Source: Mycolicibacterium aubagnense (GTDB taxonomy: Bacteria > Actinomycetota > Actinomycetes > Mycobacteriales > Mycobacteriaceae). From it: a stretch of DNA of 64,000 nucleotides. Below are positions 8,457 to 16,079 of this stretch, piece after piece; positions within the stretch are counted from its first letter, which is position 1; the number at the start of each line of letters is the position of its first letter. The notes under the pieces were generated by a model. It was not told where the DNA came from, searched no databases, and was given only the letters and a program-made list of their open reading frames with translations. The translations under genes were made by a program, and so were the position numbers. The stretch covers positions 2,356,001 to 2,420,000 of the forward strand of contig NZ_AP022577.1 in the NCBI RefSeq assembly GCF_010730955.1. Direction: 5' to 3'.

Positions 8457-8732
8457 CTAAAGGTGTGGCGCGTCCTTGATCGGGGCGTCCTGCTGGCCGG
8501 CCGTCTGGCACCACGCGAGCGCGGAGGCGCGCGTGCCCGTCACCTCAAGTGACGACGGGTCGGCCCCCTTGCGGTCCTTGATCATCTTGTTGACCGCCTG
8601 GTTCTGCGTCTTCTCGTCGGCTCCCACGAAGTCCTTGCACTTGGTGTCGCCGCCCTGAACGGACGGCGAGCATCCGACCAGCGCCAGTCCGGCAATGAGC
8701 CCTGACACCACCACGCCTGCTGACCGCTTCAT
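8457..8732 (-). CDS. Small exported lipoprotein, HdeA-like
   Basis: A 91-residue protein with a lipobox at LALVGC (Cys21), so it should be diacylated and anchored outside the membrane. The mature part has two further cysteines, in TKCKDF and LAWCQT, with a spacing and an N-terminal CKDF..ADEKTQNQAV pattern reminiscent of the acid-stress chaperone HdeA. The ATG at 8732 is chosen because it is preceded by AGGAGAG and directly opens the signal peptide; longer upstream readings have no such site. It stands alone between convergent and divergent genes. The HdeA relation is an inference from pattern and size. Confidence 0.75.
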   Translation of the reverse strand: MKRSAGVVVSGLIAGLALVGCSPSVQGGDTKCKDFVGADEKTQNQAVNKMIKDRKGADPSSLEVTGTRASALAWCQTAGQQDAPIKDAPHL

Positions 8733-8831
8733 TGAGCCTCTCCTGTTCGGGCCGCCATCGGCCGCCATGTGTCTGCGACCTAGTACCCATGGGGCGCACA
8801 GGCCAAACCCCGGCAGCTCTAAGGTCGAGGC

Positions 8832-9749
8832 GTGAACGCAGACAATCCGTTTGACCCTCAGCTCTGGCAGCCGGTGACCGAGCTCGGTGAACTCACCGAC
8901 ATCACCTACCACCGTCACGTGCTGGACGGTAAGCCGCAGCCGACGGTCCGGATCGCCTTCGACCGGCCCGACGTCCGTAACGCCTTCCGGCCGCACACCG
9001 TCGACGAGCTGTACCGCGCACTCGACCACGCCCGAATGAGCCCGGACGTCGGCGTCGTCCTGCTCACCGGCAACGGACCGTCGTCGAAGGACGGCGGCTG
9101 GGCGTTCTGCTCCGGCGGCGACCAGCGCATCCGCGGCCGCAGCGGCTACCAGTACGCGTCCGGCGACACCGCCGAGACCGTCGACCCGGCCCGCGCCGGG
9201 CGGCTGCACATCCTCGAGGTCCAGCGGCTGATCCGGTTCATGCCGAAGCCCGTGATCTGCCTGGTCAACGGCTGGGCGGCCGGTGGCGGCCACAGCCTGC
9301 ACGTCGTCTGCGACCTGACCCTGGCCAGCCGGGAACACGCCCGGTTCAAGCAGACCGACGCCGACGTCGGCAGCTTCGACGGCGGCTACGGCAGCGCATA
9401 CCTGGCGCGGCAGGCCGGGCAGAAGTTCGCCCGCGAAATCTTCTTCCTGGGCCGCGCCTACGACGCCGAATCGATGCGGGCCATGGGAGCCGTGAATGAG
9501 GTCGTCGACCACAAGGACCTGGAAACCGTTGGGCTGCAATGGGCGGCCGAGATCAACGGCAAGTCGCCGCAGGCCATCCGGATGCTGAAGTTCTCGTTCA
9601 ATCTGATCGACGACGGGCTGGTGGGCCAGCAGATTTTCGCCGGCGAGGCCACGCGCCTGGCGTACATGACCGACGAAGCCGTCGAGGGCCGGGACGCGTT
9701 CCTGCAGAAGCGCGACCCGGACTGGAGCGAGTTCCCACGTTACTTCTGA
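8832..9749 (+). CDS. menB: 1,4-dihydroxy-2-naphthoyl-CoA synthase
   Basis: A 305-residue crotonase-fold enzyme that cyclises o-succinylbenzoyl-CoA to DHNA-CoA in menaquinone synthesis. The sequence carries DVRNAFRPHTVDELYRALDH, the GGWAFCSGGDQRIRG oxyanion-hole region, NGWAAGGGHSLHVVCDLT and the C-terminal DWSEFPRYF, all close to M. tuberculosis MenB (Rv0548c). The GTG start is six bases after TAAGGT, so it is likely leaderless. The N terminus is a little shorter than the M. tuberculosis protein. The genes downstream (BluB-like, SDR, glyoxalase-like) keep the Rv0548-Rv0546 order with two extra genes inserted. Confidence 0.97.
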   Translation: MNADNPFDPQLWQPVTELGELTDITYHRHVLDGKPQPTVRIAFDRPDVRNAFRPHTVDELYRALDHARMSPDVGVVLLTGNGPSSKDGGWAFCSGGDQRIRGRSGYQYASGDTAETVDPARAGRLHILEVQRLIRFMPKPVICLVNGWAAGGGHSLHVVCDLTLASREHARFKQTDADVGSFDGGYGSAYLARQAGQKFAREIFFLGRAYDAESMRAMGAVNEVVDHKDLETVGLQWAAEINGKSPQAIRMLKFSFNLIDDGLVGQQIFAGEATRLAYMTDEAVEGRDAFLQKRDPDWSEFPRYF

Positions 9750-9858
9750 GTTTCTGGCGGTCACATGAACGACGCGACGCTGTGCGCTTTGCCATGAGTG
9801 CCCTGTGTATCCGCTTGGGCGCGTATCGATGTCGGGCGCCTCGGGTCAGACTGAGCAC

Positions 9859-10326
9859 GTGAAAGTCGGGGCACGCGCACGTATCGGCCGGTGGGCGCTG
9901 GGAGCCCAGGGTTTCACCATGGGCATTTTCGGCGGCGCCGGTCTGGCCTGGTCCATGGCGAACCCGCATTTCGGCGCTGCCGGCGCCCCGATCTTGTGGC
10001 TGCGTGTTACCCCGCTGCACTGCTCTCTGCTGCTGGTGGTCGGCGTGCTGACCGTCTTCGCCTCGTTGGGCCGGAGCGCGGCGATGTTCAACGGGGTCGC
10101 CGCACTCGGCTGGTGCGTCGTGACGGCGGTATGTGTGGTGGCGACGTCGAGCCACAACCCGGGCCCACTGGGCTTCGACTCCCACGACACCGTGCTGTAC
10201 GCCGTTCTCACCGCGTACAACGTGGCCCTGATGGTTTGGTTCGCCTTCCCCAGCCGCTCCACAGCAGAGGCCCGAGCACCCGGCCGGTCCCCCCGGCGCC
10301 ACTCCGACGCGGTCGGCTCCCGCTGA
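9859..10326 (+). CDS. Small four-helix membrane protein of unknown function
   Basis: A hydrophobic protein of 155 residues from the GTG at 9859, with about four membrane segments (residues roughly 12-32, 44-66, 73-97 and 112-131) and a basic, Arg/Pro-rich C-terminal tail. Earlier in-frame starts at 9829 and 9805 exist; 9859 is preferred because the extra residues are unlike a protein N terminus and the first helix follows soon after. It lies between menB and the BluB-like gene on the same strand. I do not recognise a family. Confidence 0.55.
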   Translation: MKVGARARIGRWALGAQGFTMGIFGGAGLAWSMANPHFGAAGAPILWLRVTPLHCSLLLVVGVLTVFASLGRSAAMFNGVAALGWCVVTAVCVVATSSHNPGPLGFDSHDTVLYAVLTAYNVALMVWFAFPSRSTAEARAPGRSPRRHSDAVGSR

Positions 10327-10345
10327 TCCCTGTTAGCCTCCCGGG

Positions 10346-11005
10346 GTGAGCGAGCCGAGTTACTCCGACGCCGAACGCGCAGCCGTCTACCGGGTCATGG
10401 CCGAGCGCCGGGACATGCGGCACTTCACGCCGAATTCCGAAGTGCCCGAAGATGTTCTGCGGCGCATCCTGGAGGCTGCCCACATGGCGCCGAGCGTCGG
10501 ATTGATGCAGCCGTGGCGCTTCCTGCGAATCACCGATCCGGCTATGCGGACAGCGATCAAGGAACTGGTCGACACCGAGCGGATCCGGACCGGCGAGGCC
10601 CTCGGGCCCCGCGAAGCGGAGTTCCTGGCACTCAAGGTCGAGGGCATCGGCGACTGCGCCGAGCTGTTCGTCGTGGCGCTGGGTGACGATCGCGAACGCC
10701 ACATCTTCGGCCGGCGCACCATGCCGCACATGGATCTGGCGTCGGTGTCCTGCGCCATCCAGAACATGTGGCTGGCGGCCCGCGCGGAAGGTCTTGGTCT
10801 GGGCTGGGTTTCGCTGTTCGAACCGGCGGAGCTGGCCGAGCTGATGGGCATGCCCGAGGGCGCCGACCCGATCGCGGTGCTGTGCGTCGGCCCGGTGCCG
10901 GAGTTCCCGGACCGTCCCGAGCTCGAGATCGTGGGCTGGACGACAGCCCGCCCGCTCGACGAACTGGTGTACACGAACAGCTGGCCTGCCACCCGAACGA
11001 GCTGA
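10346..11005 (+). CDS. BluB-like nitroreductase (5,6-dimethylbenzimidazole synthase family)
   Basis: A 219-residue flavoprotein of the nitroreductase fold. RRDMRHFTP near the N terminus, AAHMAPSVGLMQPWRF (flavin contact and substrate pocket), the central GDDRERHIFGRRTMPHMDLAS region and GLGWVSLFEP fit BluB, which cleaves FMNH2 with oxygen to make the lower ligand of vitamin B12. M. tuberculosis Rv0306 is the comparable protein. The GTG is six bases after TAGCCT. No cobalamin gene is adjacent, so the B12 role is taken from the family and a general nitroreductase remains possible. Confidence 0.8.
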   Translation: MSEPSYSDAERAAVYRVMAERRDMRHFTPNSEVPEDVLRRILEAAHMAPSVGLMQPWRFLRITDPAMRTAIKELVDTERIRTGEALGPREAEFLALKVEGIGDCAELFVVALGDDRERHIFGRRTMPHMDLASVSCAIQNMWLAARAEGLGLGWVSLFEPAELAELMGMPEGADPIAVLCVGPVPEFPDRPELEIVGWTTARPLDELVYTNSWPATRTS

Positions 11006-11025
11006 GTTTCCCTAAGCTCGTGGGC

Positions 11026-11898
11026 GTGAGCAAAAGTCCACTGCGCCGAGTCACCGAGAGTCTGCTGCTCGCCGGTATGCGACCACCCCTGATCGAACGG
11101 TTGTCGGGCCACGGCGAGGTGGACCTGGCCGGCAAACGCATCGTGCTGACCGGCGCGTCGTCGGGCATCGGCGAGGCGGCCGCGGCCAAGCTGGCCCGCC
11201 TGGGTGCGACGGTCGTGATCGTGGCCCGCCGGGCCGACCTGCTGGACACGGTGGCGGCCAGGATCACCCACAGCGGGGGCGACGCGATCGCCCGGCCGTG
11301 CGACCTGTCGGATATGGACGCCATCGACGCGCTCGTCACCGACGTCGAAGCCGAGCTTGGTGGCGTGGACATCCTGATCAACAACGCCGGTCGGTCCATC
11401 CGCCGGCCGCTGGCCGAATCCCTGGACCGCTGGCACGACCTCGAACGCACCATGACCCTGAACTACTACTCGCCGCTGCGGCTGGTCCGAGGCTTTGCCC
11501 CCGGCATGCTGGAGCGCGGCGACGGGCACATCATCAACGTGTCCACGTGGGGTGTGATGAATGAGTCGTCGCCGCTGTTCGCGGTCTACAACGCCTCCAA
11601 AGCCGCACTCACCGCCGTCAGCCGGGTCATCGAAACCGAGTGGGGCGCAAGCGGAGTGCACTCGACGACGCTGTTCTACCCGCTGGTGAAGACGCCGATG
11701 ATCGCACCGACCCGCGCCTACGACGGACTGCCCGGGCTGTCGGCTGACGAAGCCGCCGACTGGATGGTCACCGCGGCCAAGACCCGTCCGGTGCGCATCG
11801 CACCCCGGATGGCGGTGACGTCGCACGCCCTCAACAGCTTCGTCCCCGGCGTGGTGGACAAGATGATGAAACGCCAACGCGCACAACCGGTTCGGTGA
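11026..11898 (+). CDS. Short-chain dehydrogenase/reductase (Rv0547c-like)
   Basis: A 290-residue classical SDR. The nucleotide motif TGASSGIG is at residues about 44-51, NNAG follows at the end of strand 4, and the catalytic Ser in NVSTWG and YNASK (YxxxK) are intact. A basic, slightly hydrophobic N-terminal extension of about 35 residues precedes the Rossmann fold. GTG 11026 lies seven bases after TAAGCT; an in-frame GTG at 11020 is the alternative. Only four bases separate it from the glyoxalase-like gene downstream, so they form an operon, as do Rv0547c-Rv0546c in M. tuberculosis. Substrate unknown. Confidence 0.88.
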   Translation: MSKSPLRRVTESLLLAGMRPPLIERLSGHGEVDLAGKRIVLTGASSGIGEAAAAKLARLGATVVIVARRADLLDTVAARITHSGGDAIARPCDLSDMDAIDALVTDVEAELGGVDILINNAGRSIRRPLAESLDRWHDLERTMTLNYYSPLRLVRGFAPGMLERGDGHIINVSTWGVMNESSPLFAVYNASKAALTAVSRVIETEWGASGVHSTTLFYPLVKTPMIAPTRAYDGLPGLSADEAADWMVTAAKTRPVRIAPRMAVTSHALNSFVPGVVDKMMKRQRAQPVR

Positions 11899-11902
11899 GG
11901 CG

Positions 11903-12292
11903 ATGGAAATCCTGGCCAGCCGCATCCTGATCCGTCCCGCCGACTACCAGAAGTCGGTGGCCTTCTATCGGGACGCCATCGGCCTGGCCATTGCCCGTGA
12001 ATACGGCGCCGGCACCGTGTTCTATGCTGGGCAGTCCCTGATCGAGCTCGCCGGCCACGGCCGTGACGGCGACGGCCCGTCAGTGCCGTTCCCCGGCGCA
12101 CTGTGGCTCCAGGTGCGGGATGTCTATCTGACGCAGGCCGAACTCGAAGGCCGCGGAGTGACGATTTCCCGTGCGGCACAACAAGAACCGTGGGGCCTGC
12201 ACGAACTGCACGTCACCGATCCCGACCAGGTCACCTTGATCTTCGTACAGGTGCCCGACACCCACCCACTACGACGAGACACCCGGAGCTAG
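11903..12292 (+). CDS. Glyoxalase/VOC-fold protein (Rv0546c-like)
   Basis: A 129-residue single VOC-domain protein with a repeated beta-alpha-beta-beta-beta pattern: DYQKSVAFYRDAIGL starts the first module and WLQVRDVYLTQAELE the second; PWGLHELHVTDPDQVTLIFVQ is the typical C-terminal strand pair. It matches the size and position of M. tuberculosis Rv0546c. It follows the SDR gene after four bases. The last codons and stop overlap a perfect 15-base-pair hairpin. Metal ligands are not obvious enough to say whether it is an isomerase, a dioxygenase or a binding protein. Confidence 0.85.
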   Translation: MEILASRILIRPADYQKSVAFYRDAIGLAIAREYGAGTVFYAGQSLIELAGHGRDGDGPSVPFPGALWLQVRDVYLTQAELEGRGVTISRAAQQEPWGLHELHVTDPDQVTLIFVQVPDTHPLRRDTRS

Positions 12293-12308
12293 CGCTCCGG
12301 GTGTCTCG
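12275..12308. terminator. Perfect hairpin overlapping the end of the glyoxalase-like gene
   Basis: CGAGACACCCGGAGC (12275-12289) pairs without mismatch with GCTCCGGGTGTCTCG (12294-12308) around the loop TAGC. The stop codon TAG at 12290-12292 lies in the loop. The gene on the other side is convergent, so this can end both transcripts. Confidence 0.85.
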
Positions 12309-12335
12309 CGTGGTGCGTATCGGGGCGCGTCAGCG

Positions 12336-12665
12336 CTACGGTGTGGCCAGTGGCCAGCCGACCGCGGCCAGACGAGCCGATACCTGCTGGATGTCCTCGG
12401 GACTCGGCGCCTGGTCGGTGGTCTTCTGGATCGCGTCGTGGATCTCGTCTTCGGTGACCGGGCTTTCCCCGTCGTTGGAACGCAGGATGGTGCGGGCCAC
12501 CTCGACGACCTCGCCCTCGCTGAGGGAACGCCGCAGCAACGCCAGCACCGGGAAGTAGTCCTTCGGCGGCACTCCGTCCGGGTACCCCTCACGCAGCCAG
12601 TTCAGGATGCTGTGGAACAGGGCCGCCGTGTTGTTCGGCGCGGGCACAACGATGGGCTCATTCAT
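12336..12665 (-). CDS. DUF3349 family protein (Rv0543c-like)
   Basis: A 109-residue helical protein with the DUF3349 pattern: LNWLREGYPDGVPPKDYFPVLALLRRSLSEGEVVEVARTI (quoted partly), then PEDIQQVSARLAAVGWPL at the C terminus. The ATG at 12665 overlaps the TAA of the upstream membrane-protein gene by one base (TAATG), so translation is coupled. It is the last gene of the pitA operon. A paralogue of similar length lies 1.8 kb away, just upstream of menE on the other strand. The molecular function of DUF3349 is not known. Confidence 0.88.
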   Translation of the reverse strand: MNEPIVVPAPNNTAALFHSILNWLREGYPDGVPPKDYFPVLALLRRSLSEGEVVEVARTILRSNDGESPVTEDEIHDAIQKTTDQAPSPEDIQQVSARLAAVGWPLATP

Positions 12666-12949
12666 TACTTCAGCCCCAGGGGTTCGAAGATTTTGACGCC
12701 GGTGTGGTGCGCAATGACGTCCTTGGTGATCCACAGGATGGCGAGCAGCACGATGGCGCCGACGAGGACGAACAGCGCCACGCCGAGTGCCTTCAACACT
12801 GCGTTGGGTGTGTGGGTGGTGCCGTCGTCCCCGACGCCACCGGCGCCGGTGGAGTAGGCGACCAGACCGCCGGCGAACACCGCGGGCAGGCCGGCACCAA
12901 AGATGAGTCCCACCACCAGAACTCGGAAAATTGCTTCCAAATAGTGCAT
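12665..12949 (-). CDS. Small two-helix membrane protein (Rv0544c-like)
   Basis: A 94-residue protein with hydrophobic segments at about residues 5-34 and 50-74, joined by a Gly/Thr-rich loop, and a C-terminal soluble tail ending KIFEPLGLK. It lies between pitA (37 bases upstream) and the DUF3349 gene (one-base overlap), the same relative order as Rv0545c-Rv0544c-Rv0543c in M. tuberculosis. A role connected with phosphate transport is suggested only by this linkage. Confidence 0.8.
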   Translation of the reverse strand: MHYLEAIFRVLVVGLIFGAGLPAVFAGGLVAYSTGAGGVGDDGTTHTPNAVLKALGVALFVLVGAIVLLAILWITKDVIAHHTGVKIFEPLGLK

Positions 12950-12986
12950 CGAATTATTCCTTAAGTCTTTGCTGGAGATACCGGCG

Positions 12987-14225
12987 TCAGACCGACGCGG
13001 TGTCCTTGGTGGACTTGGCTGCGGCGCGCACGTCGGCCGGAACCGTCGAGTTGGTCGACTCGTCCCAATCGGCGTTGACGTTGTTGTGGTCGATCTTCTG
13101 CTGCTGGGCGCGGTAGTACATGAAGCCCGACAGACCGACCAGGATCAGGAAGATCACGATGTCACCGACCAGCGGCGTGCTCGCGCTGGCGATTCCATTG
13201 GCGAGCAGGAACGAGAGCGCACCGACGAGGCCGGCGGCAGGCAAGGTGATCAGCCATGCGGCGGCCATCCGGCCCGCGACCTTCCAGCGCACCTCGCCGC
13301 CCGGCTTGCCGACGCCGCTGCCCAGGATCGAGCCGGTGGCCACGTGCGTGGTGGACAGCGCCATGCCCGCGACGCTCGAAGTCAGGATGACTGCGGCCGA
13401 TGCGGATTCGGCGGAGAAGCCCTGCGGCGAGTCGATTTCGACCAAGCCCTTACCGAGGGTGCGGATGACGCGCCACCCACCGATGTAGGTGCCGAGACCG
13501 ATGGCGAGGGCGCAGCTGCCGATGATCCAGAACGGCAGGCCGTCCTTCTTCACGTCGCCGGTCAGGTGGCCGGTGCTGATGAGCGCGAGGGCGATGACGC
13601 CCATGGTCTTCTGCGCGTCGCCGGTGCCGTGAGCGAGAGACAGCAGCGAAGCAGTGGCGATCTGGCCCCAACGGAAGCCCTCTTCGCGACGCGCCTTGGT
13701 GACGTTCTTACTGATCCGGTAAACCAACCAGGTGCCGCACATGGCGATCACGCCGGCGATGAACGGCGAGGCCACCGCCGGGAGCAGCACCTTGCTGGTC
13801 AGGCCATCCCAGTTGACGCCGGCGAAGCCCGCCGCGGCGATACCCGAGCCGATCAGGCCGCCGAACAGCGCGTGCGACGAGCTGGATGGGATACCGAACA
13901 GCCAGGTGAGCAGGTTCCACAGGATGCCGCCGACGAGGCCCGAGAAGATCACCGTCAGCGCGACGGTCGCGTCGAGCTTGAGGTGGCCGGTCTTGGGGTC
14001 CTGAATCTTCAGGACGTTGGTGGCCACCGTGACGGCCACGTTGACGGAAAGGAAGGCACCTACAAGGTTCAGGATGCCCGAGAGCGTCACCGCGGCTTTG
14101 GGCTTGAGGGCGCCGGTGGCGATGGATGTCGCCATCGCGTTACCGGTGTCATGAAAACCGTTCGTAAAATCAAAGGCCAGGGCGGTTGCGACAAGCAACG
14201 CCAGGATGACGATCGTTTCGCTCAT
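12987..14225 (-). CDS. pitA: Low-affinity inorganic phosphate transporter
   Basis: A 412-residue PiT-family (SLC20-like) permease that imports metal-phosphate with protons. The N-terminal signature FDFTNGFHDTGNAMATS and the second internal repeat SLAHGTGDAQKTMG, plus GIPSSSSHALFGG and STTHVATGSILG, are the conserved PiT elements. About ten membrane segments are visible. It heads a three-gene minus-strand operon with the small membrane protein and DUF3349 genes. The block has the opposite orientation to menB and menE here, unlike in M. tuberculosis as I remember it. The window also carries senX3-regX3, the phosphate-sensing system. Confidence 0.95.
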   Translation of the reverse strand: MSETIVILALLVATALAFDFTNGFHDTGNAMATSIATGALKPKAAVTLSGILNLVGAFLSVNVAVTVATNVLKIQDPKTGHLKLDATVALTVIFSGLVGGILWNLLTWLFGIPSSSSHALFGGLIGSGIAAAGFAGVNWDGLTSKVLLPAVASPFIAGVIAMCGTWLVYRISKNVTKARREEGFRWGQIATASLLSLAHGTGDAQKTMGVIALALISTGHLTGDVKKDGLPFWIIGSCALAIGLGTYIGGWRVIRTLGKGLVEIDSPQGFSAESASAAVILTSSVAGMALSTTHVATGSILGSGVGKPGGEVRWKVAGRMAAAWLITLPAAGLVGALSFLLANGIASASTPLVGDIVIFLILVGLSGFMYYRAQQQKIDHNNVNADWDESTNSTVPADVRAAAKSTKDTASV

Positions 14226-14498
14226 GGCGCTTATTCTGGGCTAGCGCGCGCGTTTTTGACCAGTTACGGAAGTCCCCAATTCCGACCGCGACCTGCGTGT
14301 TTGCCGTGGCGACGGAGGTGTTCATACAGTGTTCACCTACTCGCTTCGTCTAATTAGTCTGGCAAAGCGCTGGCAGCGACGTCGCGAGTTACCGTGGCGA
14401 TATGCCCACGTCACAGGCTGGGCATAGGATTCGTTCGCGCATTTTGGGGCAACTATGCGAACAGCTGGGCCCCTTTCCCAAGTTCTGGAGGTGACGCC

Positions 14499-14837
14499 AT
14501 GAATGCCTTTTTGACCAAGATCGTGGCGTGGCTGCAGGCCGGATATCCCGAGGGCATTCCCGCCACCGATCGGGTGCCACTGCTGGCCCTGTTGTCCCGT
14601 CGCCTGACCAATGACGAGGTCAAGTCAGTGGCAAGGGCATTGATGGATCGGGGCGAGTTCGACCAGATCGATATCGGGGTGCTGATCACCCGGATCACCG
14701 ATGAACTGCCCCGCGCCGAGGATGTTGAACGAGTACGAGAACGGTTGGCCGCCAAAGGCTGGCCGCTCGACGATCCCCGCGACCCGGCCGACGGCGGGCC
14801 TGTCGACGGAGGCCCCGGCAACAGGGAGCCGACATAG
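14499..14837 (+). CDS. DUF3349 family protein, second paralogue
   Basis: A 112-residue DUF3349 protein: VAWLQAGYPEGIPATDRVPLLALLSRRLTNDEVKSVARAL (quoted partly) and RAEDVERVRERLAAKGWPLDD match the paralogue at 12336-12665 segment by segment. It has an additional Gly/Asp/Pro-rich tail. The ATG at 14499 is preceded by a very strong GGAGGTGA ribosome site, which decides the start against an upstream in-frame ATG at 14394. menE follows 59 bases downstream, the position Rv0543c holds next to menE in M. tuberculosis. The upstream gap to pitA (272 bases) should hold two divergent promoters. Confidence 0.88.
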   Translation: MNAFLTKIVAWLQAGYPEGIPATDRVPLLALLSRRLTNDEVKSVARALMDRGEFDQIDIGVLITRITDELPRAEDVERVRERLAAKGWPLDDPRDPADGGPVDGGPGNREPT

Positions 14838-14896
14838 GCATCCTCCATCCCGTCGTCGTCGGTTCCTGCGGCGCGGCCCTTGCCCTGATCCCCGAG

Positions 14897-15982
14897 TTGG
14901 CGCAGGCCCTGGACGGCGGCCGCGCACTGCTGCCGCTGCCGGCCGACGATGACCGCCAGGCCGCGCTGCTGACCGAGACCTTGCGGGCCGGCGAGCCCGT
15001 CGACGACGGCGTGGCGCTGGTTGTCTCAACGTCGGGTTCGACCGGAATACCCAAGGGCGCCTTACTTTCCGCCACCGCGTTGCACGCCAGCGCCGACGCC
15101 ACGCATGACCGGCTCGGCGGCCCCGGCCGGTGGCTGTTGGCCCTGCCCGCCCATCACATCGCCGGTGTCCAGGTACTCGTGCGCAGTCTGCGGGCCGGCA
15201 CCACACCGGTGGCCCTGGATCCGGGATTCGGCGTCGGCGAATTACCCGCTGCGGTACAGGCCTTGGGGCCAGGCCGGCGCTACACGTCTCTGGTTTCGGT
15301 GCAGCTGGCCAAGATCCTGGCCGATCCTGCCGCGACCGAGGCCCTGGCCGAGCTGGACGCGGTGCTGATCGGCGGCGGCCCGATGCCCCCGGGGCTCGGC
15401 GAAAAGGCCGCAGCCGCAGGGGTTTCCGTGGTGCGTACCTATGGCATGAGTGAAACCTGCGGTGGCTGCATATACGACGGAAAACCGTTGAACGGAGTCG
15501 AGCTGCGGATCGACGACACCGGCCGGATCGCGCTGGGCGGTCCCACGCTGGCATCGGGTTACCGCAATCCGGTGGCGCCGTCCCCGTTCGTGGACGGCTG
15601 GTTCGTCACCGATGACATTGGCGCCGTGGATGATTCGGGCGCACTGCGGGTCTTGGGCCGCATCGACGATGCCATCGCCACGGGCGGGCTGAAAGTCCTG
15701 CCCGCGCTGGTCGAGTCGGCGTTGGCCGGCCATCCGGCCATCGCCGAATGCGCGGTGTTCGGAGTCGCCGACGAACGCCTGGGTCAGCGGGTGGCCGTGG
15801 CGGTGGTGCTCCGTCCGGGTGCGGGCCCGCCTACCGTTGCTGACCTGCGGAAACACGTAAGCGCGACCCTCGCCGTCACCGCCGCTCCGCGGGAGGTGCA
15901 CGTGGTGGACGAGCTCCCCCGCCGCGGAATCGGCAAGCTGGACCGCCGGTCCCTGACGCTCAGCTACCAGAAAAACGCTTGA
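14897..15982 (+). CDS. menE: o-succinylbenzoate-CoA ligase
   Basis: A 361-residue small ANL-superfamily ligase that forms OSB-CoA, the substrate of MenB. LVVSTSGSTGIPKGALLSA is the adenylate motif, RTYGMSETCGGCIYDG the A5 region, GWFVTDDIGAVDDSG and GRIDDAIATGGLKVLP the hinge, and RRGIGKLDRRSL the C-terminal lysine motif. Length and start match the M. tuberculosis protein (Rv0542c). The start is uncertain: a TTG at 14897 is the best available codon, as no ATG or GTG exists in the proper frame upstream. The protein is shorter than typical ligases because menE enzymes have a reduced N domain. Confidence 0.92.
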   Translation: MAQALDGGRALLPLPADDDRQAALLTETLRAGEPVDDGVALVVSTSGSTGIPKGALLSATALHASADATHDRLGGPGRWLLALPAHHIAGVQVLVRSLRAGTTPVALDPGFGVGELPAAVQALGPGRRYTSLVSVQLAKILADPAATEALAELDAVLIGGGPMPPGLGEKAAAAGVSVVRTYGMSETCGGCIYDGKPLNGVELRIDDTGRIALGGPTLASGYRNPVAPSPFVDGWFVTDDIGAVDDSGALRVLGRIDDAIATGGLKVLPALVESALAGHPAIAECAVFGVADERLGQRVAVAVVLRPGAGPPTVADLRKHVSATLAVTAAPREVHVVDELPRRGIGKLDRRSLTLSYQKNA

Positions 15983-16079
15983 CTGGCCCGTGATGCCGGT
16001 CACAGCACCGGCGCTTGATTCGGTGGCGGGCCCGGCTCTCTGGGACCCTAGAACGTGGACCGGAAGAGTTGGAGTTTCC

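Noticed and set aside
14394..14498. Extended start of the DUF3349 gene at 14394
   Set aside because: A near-ideal GGAGGTGA site is placed before the ATG at 14499, and the added residues have no match in the paralogue.
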